A stretch of 64,000 nt of DNA from Ophiocordyceps camponoti-saundersi (nom. inval.). Its lineage: Eukaryota; Ascomycota; Sordariomycetes; Hypocreales; Ophiocordycipitaceae. The notes beneath the pieces are model-generated. The model had not been told where the DNA came from, did not search any database, and saw only the letters and a list, made by a program, of their open reading frames with translations. A program made the translations under genes and the position numbers. Location: assembly GCA_003339415.1 (NCBI GenBank), contig PDHQ01000044.1:62001-126000 (forward strand), in the 5' to 3' direction. Shown piece by piece: positions 57,671 through 64,000 of this stretch (positions are counted from its first letter, which is position 1; each line of letters begins with the position of its first letter).

Positions 57671-59641
57671 ATGAACCGCGACTCCGCCAATGAGGCCATG
57701 GCGCGGCCTGGATCGCCGCTTCCCGCCAAGACGCGCTCGCTGTCCGACAGCGGAGGCACGCCCTGCAAGCCCTCGCCCCCGTTATCAAGTATGGCCGAAG
57801 TCTCTCGCCGTACTTCCAAGGATGATAGCAGCCTCTCCGAACAGCCGCTTCCCGTGACCCCGCGATCCTCGGCTATGCGCCCGCTGGCGCTCCAAATGCC
57901 GCCTCGAAAGTTCACGCCGCCGCCGCCGGCTGCATCAAACCCGTATGTCAAGCCGCCGCCACTGTCGCCCAAGCTTGACCACTCGCACATCTACGCCTCG
58001 CCCACCAATATCCTTCCCCGTCGCTCGCGCGGCCTTGACTTTTCCCGCGCTGCCACCAGCCTACACCACTCCACACTTGCCGAGCAGTCCTCGCCGGACT
58101 CGTCTCCTACCATGGCGGACCGCGCCGTCGCTATCCCAAGTCGCCGTGGCCTGTATCCCGCGCCCGAGCAGACATCGTCGTCGCTGTGGTCCGTCATGGG
58201 AAGTCACGAAAGACTCAGCGGTACCGGCTCGCTAGGCAGCGCTCCTGTCCTCGGCTCGGATTCTTCTAGCTCCTCTGAGGATGACGACATTATGGACGAG
58301 GATATGGACGAGGTCTACGTCACCACGCCGCTGGCCAAGGCGGCCACTCCCTCCGGGCTTACTGGCCCCATTGCCCCCTTGGGTTCGCCCGCCATGAGCA
58401 GCCTCATGAGTTTTCAGCAGCGCCAGCGGCCCCGTAGGCACCTTAGGAAGAAGGTGCGCGGACCTCTGGGCCTCGGCTTCAACCTCTCTGCTGCCTGTCT
58501 GTCACGCTCGCCGCCGAGCAGCACTACCCGTGCGAGGCGAGAGAGCATCAGCTGGCAGGCCAATCAGCTTCACATATCCAGCGCTGAAGCTGAGGAGGGC
58601 ACAAAATCTCAGAGTGACGCCGATGCTGGTAGCGGCGACGGTCAGAGGAACGTGGTTAGGCGGGCCGTCACCCGCCGGGGCAGTCTCTTGGTGAGGACGC
58701 GCGCGTTGCTACCGACTGGCATTGGCTGACTTGTTCTCTTCTGCTTAGCCCAAAACCAAGACCTTTGCCAGAATACGGGCCGCCTTGGCTGAGGAAGGCG
58801 CCCCAGCCGATGCCGAGACCCGTCGCGAAGCCGAGGTTGTCAAGCAGGTTCGCGAGAGCGACATGGGCTTGGAGGCTCGAGTCCCAACTTTGAGCTCGGA
58901 TGCGCCTGCGACGACCAGTGCTGTCTCCTCGCCCAACTTGACGATCCAGGAGTCTGCTGACGACATTCCTGAAGACGACATGATGGCCGACCTGACTACG
59001 GGCCTCTCGAGCAGTTTCAAGCAGCATGCCTTGAAGAACTCAAAGGGAAAGACCTTTTGGGACACATTTTCCGAGTCGAGCAGCATGGGTGGCGCCCGAA
59101 CGACACCACCGCCGACCGCTTTTCTGCCCCGGGGCTCGTCGTCGGGTGTTAGTGAAGATACGGCCATGGACTCGCCGTCGCTTGCGGGGCTCTCCTGCTA
59201 CACGGTATGCGCCTTTCCCGCTCAACAACTCACTTTTCCTTAACTGACAGCTACATCTCGCAGGGCTCTCACAGCGGCAGTCTTTCCGGGCCGAGCGCGG
59301 CCGAGATCTCTCGCAGGATCAATAACAAGCGACGACGCGACGACGATCTCGACCCTATCAACTTCAAGCGCCGGGCCGTCAGCCCCGGTCTCAGCGTCCA
59401 CAACTCGCCCATCCTGCAGAGCCCGCTGCAGCGTGAAGGCGGGTCCTGGGGCTCGAGACCGGGCAGCACGGGATGCGAAAAAGCCGGCAGCAGCGCTCCG
59501 AGTGAATCGGGCAGTATGGCCGGCACGCCTGGCAACGCTGCCGTGGGCACCGCTGGCGGACGCCTGGGCGGCAAGGGACGGGTGGGGTTCCAGGGAATGG
59601 TCGATACAAACGACGGCATCATGCGGATGAGTATCGAATGA
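57671..59641 (+). CDS. Unrecognised Ser/Pro-rich protein, possibly cell-cycle or nuclear
   Basis: Three exons: 57671-58690, 58749-59204 and 59264-59641, giving 617 aa with phase-0 junctions. Most of the chain is low-complexity Ser, Pro, Ala and Gly with many SP sites (possible CDK or MAPK targets). Three blocks look ordered or conserved: RRHLRKKVRGPLGLGFNLSA, then VTRRGSLLPKTKTFARIRAA continuing LAEEGAPADAETRREAEVVKQ across intron 1, and EISRRINNKRRRDDDLDPIN, which contains a likely nuclear localisation signal. An acidic run SSSSSEDDDIMDEDMDE lies near residue 200. I do not recognise the family with confidence. An upstream non-coding exon is possible. The consistent exon structure argues that it is a real gene. 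Confidence 0.8.
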
Positions 59642-60128
59642 CGGATAGATGGGGCGCGCGCCGTCGCGTCGTCTATGAGCTGACCGCGGACATTTGTATG
59701 TACGTACGTAGATCTTCACCTGCGACGCGTTTTTTTGTTTTGATGTGGACTTGGACCTCCGTCTTGAACGCCTTGCTCCAGTGTTTTGAAGGAGGAGTCA
59801 ATCGGCAAGGTGCCCCGAAAGAGCTCGGCTACTCTCAGCGAGAATCGGCCACCGTGGCGGGTGACAGCAAGATAAAAGTTGGCCTGTTTCGGCTTAAAAA
59901 AAACCTGTTGCGTTCCAAATGGTATCTCGTACAAAGGTAAATAATGCCCCAAAACGCCCGCTGGGATGAGCCATTCGAGCACATCTCTCCAACCAGAATC
60001 TGCATTTGTACATTCATCAGTTATAAGTGCCTTTTGTGTTGTCGCGGTTACTCGCAAGGATTTCCCTTCTCCTGAAATTTCACCTGGCCAATCTCCCACC
60101 TATTCAAAGCAGCCAGCAGTAAGCGTCG
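59642..60128. other. Intergenic region between convergent genes
   Basis: 487 bp between two convergent stop codons. No gene seen. Confidence 0.5.
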
Positions 60129-60878
60129 TTAGTCGGAGACGATGGAGCCGTCCTCTCGGGGGACCTTTAGTGTACCCAGCCTGTCGTCGAGCCAGCGGGC
60201 GAGCTCGCCAGCGTGCCTCCTCATCGCGACGACGGAGGCGGCGCCGACACTCTCGAGGCTGCTCGTAGTCTGACCTCCAGCGCTGGCCATGCTCTCGGCC
60301 TCGCTGGGACTGCCGGCATCACCGTTATCGTGATGGTGATGGTGGTGATGATGTTGCTCAGGCGGATGATAGTCTTGAGCTGACGGGCCGATGGCGACAA
60401 AGAGAAGATTGCACTTTAGGCGACGGATGACGACGGTACCGCCACTGAGCTGCACCGTTATGGCAGCGGGTTGAACGGCCTTTCCGACGGCTTTGCGATG
60501 AGCGCGAGGGTGAGTTATAGCAACATGGTTATCATCGTCATCGTCATCGTCATCATTATTAACGTCATCACCGGCGCCGTCGGCGGCCGCGGCGCTTTCG
60601 TCATCGGCGCTCTCATCGTCAGGCTGGCAGCGAGCGCCCGGAAGCGCTGACGGCAGCTCGACGGAGGCCGATGTGTGGATGGAAAGGAGCGAAGCGGCGA
60701 CAGTAGCGTGAGTGCGCAACGTCGAGACTGGATGGGCGCCGGCGTGGGCGAGAAGCTTGCCGTGGGCGGTGGCGAGGAGTAGCGTCGGTAGCAGCGGGCT
60801 CTGATTGGCGTGCAAGAAGGCGTTGAGTCGCTTGGTGAGGAGGAGAGGAGGCGTCTGGCTTGGGCTCGGTAGGGACAT
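60129..60878 (-). CDS. Roadblock/LC7-domain protein, LAMTOR2/EGO-complex-like
   Basis: A single exon of 249 aa. The N-terminal half of the fold is LLTKRLNAFLHANQSPLLPT, LLLATAHGKLLAHAGAHPVS and TLRTHATVAASLLSIH. After a ~60-residue acidic insert with an Asp run come the remaining strands AITVQLSGGTVVIRRLKCNLLFVAIGP, then a His-rich insert and the final helix ELARWLDDRLGTLKVP. This split Roadblock fold resembles fungal proteins related to LAMTOR2, a Ragulator/EGO scaffold that anchors Rag GTPases and TORC1 signalling at the vacuole or lysosome. Dynein light-chain Roadblock is the alternative. Both homopolymer inserts come from coding trinucleotide repeats (GAT/GAC and CAC/CAT). Confidence 0.72.
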   Translation of the reverse strand: MSLPSPSQTPPLLLTKRLNAFLHANQSPLLPTLLLATAHGKLLAHAGAHPVSTLRTHATVAASLLSIHTSASVELPSALPGARCQPDDESADDESAAAADGAGDDVNNDDDDDDDDNHVAITHPRAHRKAVGKAVQPAAITVQLSGGTVVIRRLKCNLLFVAIGPSAQDYHPPEQHHHHHHHHDNGDAGSPSEAESMASAGGQTTSSLESVGAASVVAMRRHAGELARWLDDRLGTLKVPREDGSIVSD

Positions 60879-61211
60879 TTGAGTGTGAGTTTAAGGAGGA
60901 AGGAAAGGGGGAAAAGAAAAAGAAAGACTGGTGACGAGTGCCGGGAGGATGCTGGGCCTATGCGCTCTCGAAAGCGCCCGGCAGGTACACGAGAGGCGAA
61001 GGCGGAGGCTGTTGGCGACTTTTCGCGCGAGGCTGGTCGCGAAGGTGCTGAAGAAGTCCTTCGGGAGAGCTTCCCGCTGGAGCTTCCGGTTCGGGAGGGT
61101 GAGAAATCACGTGACTCAAGATCCTAACCGTTCACAATATCTCGATGGCAAGTCTAATCACACAACACTTGCACACGTGACATGCGTAGACACATAGGTG
61201 AATAACACGTG

Positions 61212-61243
<32 letters not shown>

Positions 61244-62296
61244 CACCAGAGATTGACGACGACTGCATTCGGCGCCTCCGTCACCGGTAAGGCGGCCTCA
61301 CACATCATGGCGGAGAAGCCGATCGGGGCGCTTCGCCTAAAGGAGCGTCTCGCTTGCAGCTTCTGGCTTCAGAATTGTATATCGAGAGACTTCGTAGCCG
61401 CTTCCTACAACTCATGGGCACACATGACGTCGACTTAAACAGGCTCGACAGTGCTCGACAGTGCTCGAAGGAAGTGTCCTCGCCTGCTTACCACCACAGA
61501 ATTACGATGTTTTACAACTAGTGGATGCCGCGAACTGAATACCATTCGAGGGAAAAGTACCGCAAACTACCGCTTTGCCCTCCCTTTTCTGTGGCTAGAG
61601 TGCGCTTGAGCATCTGATATGCACGTCTCTACGGATACAATAGGTCCTTTGATCAGACGTAAAGACAGGATAGCCGCCCGGTATCTCTGGCGCGCTTTGA
61701 TGCAACATGTCCGATGACATTCTTGCTTGAGACCCGCAGCATCCAAAGCACCGCGCGTCTTTCGAGCTGCAATAGTCCACCGATTAGTCAAAGACGAGTT
61801 CTATAAAGGAGCTTGAACAACCTCTCGCGCATGTCGAAAACTCATATCCTTTTCACGAGGGGACGACTTTTCGAGCTCAGCAGCCGGTTAAAGATAAGAA
61901 TGAGCTAAACGACGGCATCGGCAAGGCAATAAGATCAAACGACTCGGCCGTGACAGGGAAAAGGGGGGAGGGCCTCTCAAAGACCCCAATTCATGCGCCG
62001 ATATCCGGGAGTGTCACCTCAGTTGACAATGAATAACACGTTGATGGACGTGTCACGTCGCGATGCCCCAGCTTGGCGGGTAGTTCAGGTTTTATTGACG
62101 ACGGTTCGAGCGTTCCATCGAAGCCTCTGCGGATATAACTTATAAATGTCGAGAGAGCCTTTTCTCGACAGCGAACCCCTTGAACGTTACCCTCCCTCGA
62201 TCGGCTTGCTGGGCATCAAGTCAGCTCTGCTCCACAGATCGACCTTGAATGCATGTACACGATAATATATAGCTTCGCAGAGGACGGACCGGACCA
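60879..62296. other. 1.4-kb intergenic region, no supported gene
   Basis: Between the starts of the Roadblock gene (-) and the AflR-like gene (+). It contains (CA)n at 61213-61240 and a tandem GCTCGACAGT repeat near 61443-61468. TATA-like elements at 62141-62147 and near 62262-62269 precede the regulator gene. No coding signal. Confidence 0.5.
61213..61240. repeat. (CA)n microsatellite
   Basis: About 13 AC/CA units in a row. Confidence 0.9.
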
Positions 62297-63568
62297 ATGG
62301 ACGGATCCAAGCGTCGACTCGAGAGACTGGCATGTGACCGTTGCCACCGACAAAAGCTGCGCTGCAGTCGAGCCTCGAGCCAGAGCAGGGCTTGTCAACG
62401 GTGTGTCAAGGCTGGCGAGCGATGCACCTACAGCCCACCGCTGCGTTTGGGAAGGCCGGTCAGTAGCAACAAACAGGACAAGAATGGTCGCTCTCCACGC
62501 TCTTCCCCGTCGACGACGCTCCGCGGGTCGCGCCACAGCACCCCAGCGACGTGCGTCGAAGGAGGCATGCCCATGGCCGAGAGCGTCGACATGTCGGGCC
62601 AGGCGACGGCCCCGTCCGCCTCGCCCACCATCGTGGCTATGCCTGAGCCGCAGTCGACAGACTTTCTGATGGCGACTGCATCGGCCATGGACAAGGCCTT
62701 TCTCCTGGCAGCCGAGGACGACTATCGGAACGGCATAAGCATGGTACCCAACATGATGCTAGACATGGACTACGAACAGCAACAACAACTATCGACCGCT
62801 TGCGACATGGATGATTTTTACCTGTATGGCCCGACCCCCTGTCCTCCCGAGACCTTATTCGATGACGGGTCGCAACCTGGATTCGACAGCGACCCTGAGC
62901 GGCAGCTGCTGGCGTTACAGCAGAGTCTCCTGGAAGCTGTGGTGGTTGACGACGTCGACGGGCTCAAGAAGACCATTAGCCTTACCGCTCGCGCCTTCAA
63001 TATGTTGTTGGGCATCATCACGGCGCTCACGAGCCCATCTCCCTCGCCCTCTTGTTCGAGCTCTTCCGAGTCGCCGCCACTGCTTGGCTCTTGCCACCGG
63101 CTCCAAAGCGGCGACTCCGGCACGACAACGATCCTCCTCGTCACGGCGTGCTACGCGCGCATCCTACAAAATGTCGACGCCATCGCCAGTCGTCTCCACG
63201 AAATGGTTAGCTGCTGCGACCACGAGGCGCTGATGGCGCTGCCTTGCATCCAGATGGGCACCTTCATCCCCTCTACACTCGTTGCCCCGGCCATACAGAC
63301 TTCGGTTCTCATCCAGATGCTGTCGCAGTCCGTGTGCGAGATCGAGAAGAGGCTGCCGTCGTTGACCTGCGTCCTTCTTGTACCTCCGGCGGCGGCGGTG
63401 AGAGGCGGAGCCGTCGGGAGGTCTCACGTTGCTGACATGGTTGGCGCCGTCTATGGCAACGTCATTCATCTCGAGGCTCATGTGAAGAGCGTGCTGGGCG
63501 CTACGTTGGACTTGTTGAGCAGGGGAGGGAGCTGTCATCGCGAGAATCGAGGGTATGCGATGGAATGA
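62297..63568 (+). CDS. AflR-like Zn2Cys6 transcription factor
   Basis: A single open frame of 423 aa. The N-terminal zinc cluster has C13, C16, C23, C33, C36 and C43 in the CDRCHRQKLRC/CQRCVKAGERC form, with a basic start (SKRRLERLA). A Ser/Thr/Pro-rich linker follows. The C-terminal half resembles the AflR-type regulatory domain: RQLLALQQSLLEAVVVDDVD, LVTACYARILQNVDAIASRL, IQTSVLIQMLSQSVCEIEKRL, and HLEAHVKSVLGATLDLLSRG at the end. AflR-type factors usually drive adjacent secondary-metabolite clusters. No biosynthetic gene is visible to its left, so any such cluster would lie past 64 kb. A TATA-like element lies about 30 bp upstream of the ATG. A small unseen intron in the middle cannot be excluded. 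Confidence 0.85.
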   Translation: MDGSKRRLERLACDRCHRQKLRCSRASSQSRACQRCVKAGERCTYSPPLRLGRPVSSNKQDKNGRSPRSSPSTTLRGSRHSTPATCVEGGMPMAESVDMSGQATAPSASPTIVAMPEPQSTDFLMATASAMDKAFLLAAEDDYRNGISMVPNMMLDMDYEQQQQLSTACDMDDFYLYGPTPCPPETLFDDGSQPGFDSDPERQLLALQQSLLEAVVVDDVDGLKKTISLTARAFNMLLGIITALTSPSPSPSCSSSSESPPLLGSCHRLQSGDSGTTTILLVTACYARILQNVDAIASRLHEMVSCCDHEALMALPCIQMGTFIPSTLVAPAIQTSVLIQMLSQSVCEIEKRLPSLTCVLLVPPAAAVRGGAVGRSHVADMVGAVYGNVIHLEAHVKSVLGATLDLLSRGGSCHRENRGYAME

Positions 63569-64000
63569 ACGTTGTGATGATGGAGGTTGTTTAACCGGGT
63601 TGGGCAAGGTCTGTCCATGTGTATAGTGTTGATGGCATCTATCACGGGGTTGATCGTGATGACATAGATTGATCTGCCGGTGCGGAGCTGGGTTCACACT
63701 TGCTCGAGTTCCTCAACAATCGATTATAACTGCGTCGTGACATGAAGCTGTCTTGAGTTCACCTGGAATATGCGTTCTTTGATAGCTGTGGCCTGGGGTT
63801 ACGAGAGGTGTCTTGTTCATAAGAGCGGAAAGGAGCCAGATAACCGTCAAGCAACAAATCAAAAACTGGTCGGCGAAAGACGTGAACTATGAAGAAACCA
63901 GCTACTTACTGACTTCCCAGCGCATGACAGCATTGGAAAACGAGTCAGCGTGGGAATTAGCTATACGAGACATTGCTAACCCTTTGTATAGAGTTTGAAA
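63569..64000. other. Right edge of the window, no supported gene
   Basis: 432 bp downstream of the AflR-like gene. A 61-codon frame at 63813-63998 lacks an ATG start and any domain. Confidence 0.5.

Noticed and set aside
63813..63998. 61-codon frame at the right edge
   Set aside because: No ATG start, no domain, cut close to the window end.

Overview
The window is nuclear DNA from a filamentous ascomycete, most likely a Sordariomycete and possibly of the Hypocreales. The evidence is: short GT-AG introns (mostly 55-150 nt) with CTAAC/CTGAC-like branch sites; two fungal zinc-cluster regulators; fungal versions of Rsc9, Scp160, Ste20, Erg27, Qcr6 and Mam3; a two-domain Glo1; and a Ty1/copia retroelement mutated by repeat-induced point mutation (RIP). 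Lineage is inferred from gene content only. I had no search tools, so family calls rest on motifs and recalled family architecture. Exon joins were made by hand, keeping frame and requiring plausible splice sites.

Layout. 0.4-1.8 kb: Ysc84/Lsb-type SYLF-SH3 actin-patch protein (+). 2.4-4.8 kb: regulator with both C2H2 and Zn2Cys6 fingers (-). 7.0-8.6 kb: putative Rec114/Rec7-like meiotic protein (-), divergent from an Rsc9-like RSC chromatin-remodelling subunit at 9.0-12.0 kb (+). 13.4-14.4 kb: organelle-targeted polyol dehydrogenase of the SDR family (+). 15.4-18.0 kb: Ste20/PAK kinase (-). 21.0-24.9 kb: Scp160/vigilin multi-KH protein (+). 26.6-28.3 kb: MFS transporter (+), convergent with an Erg27-type 3-ketosteroid reductase (-). 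30.9-31.6 kb: Qcr6 (-). 32.2-33.2 kb: WBP2-like GRAM protein (-), divergent from an RraA-fold aldolase-like gene (34.7-35.6 kb, +). 35.9-38.2 kb: formin-like GBD/FH3 protein with no FH2 (-). 39.4-42.9 kb: divergent intradiol dioxygenase and carboxymuconate-cyclase pair. 43.0-45.0 kb: Mam3/CNNM membrane protein (-). 45.8-47.5 kb: long-form 3-phosphoglycerate dehydrogenase (-). 49.17-55.37 kb: complete but RIP-destroyed copia element. 55.8-56.9 kb: glyoxalase I (-). 57.7-59.6 kb: unrecognised Ser/Pro-rich protein (+). 60.1-60.9 kb: Roadblock/LC7 protein (-). 62.3-63.6 kb: AflR-like Zn2Cys6 regulator (+), possibly the edge of a cluster beyond the window.

Most genes are unrelated housekeeping functions and there is no operon-like organisation. 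The exception is 34.7-42.9 kb, where an intradiol ring-cleavage dioxygenase and a muconate-cyclase family enzyme share a 0.9-kb divergent promoter, with an RraA-type aldolase-like gene nearby. This suggests a small aromatic-catabolism group.

Intergenic DNA is rich in mono- and dinucleotide tracts, including a 64-nt poly-G run, and in TAGG/CCTA and GTAT/TACA repeats. The main non-gene feature is the copia element. Its 298-bp LTRs, TGTCAGA/TCTGACA ends and GTAGA target duplication are readable, and RIP has spared the outermost stretches of the two LTRs.
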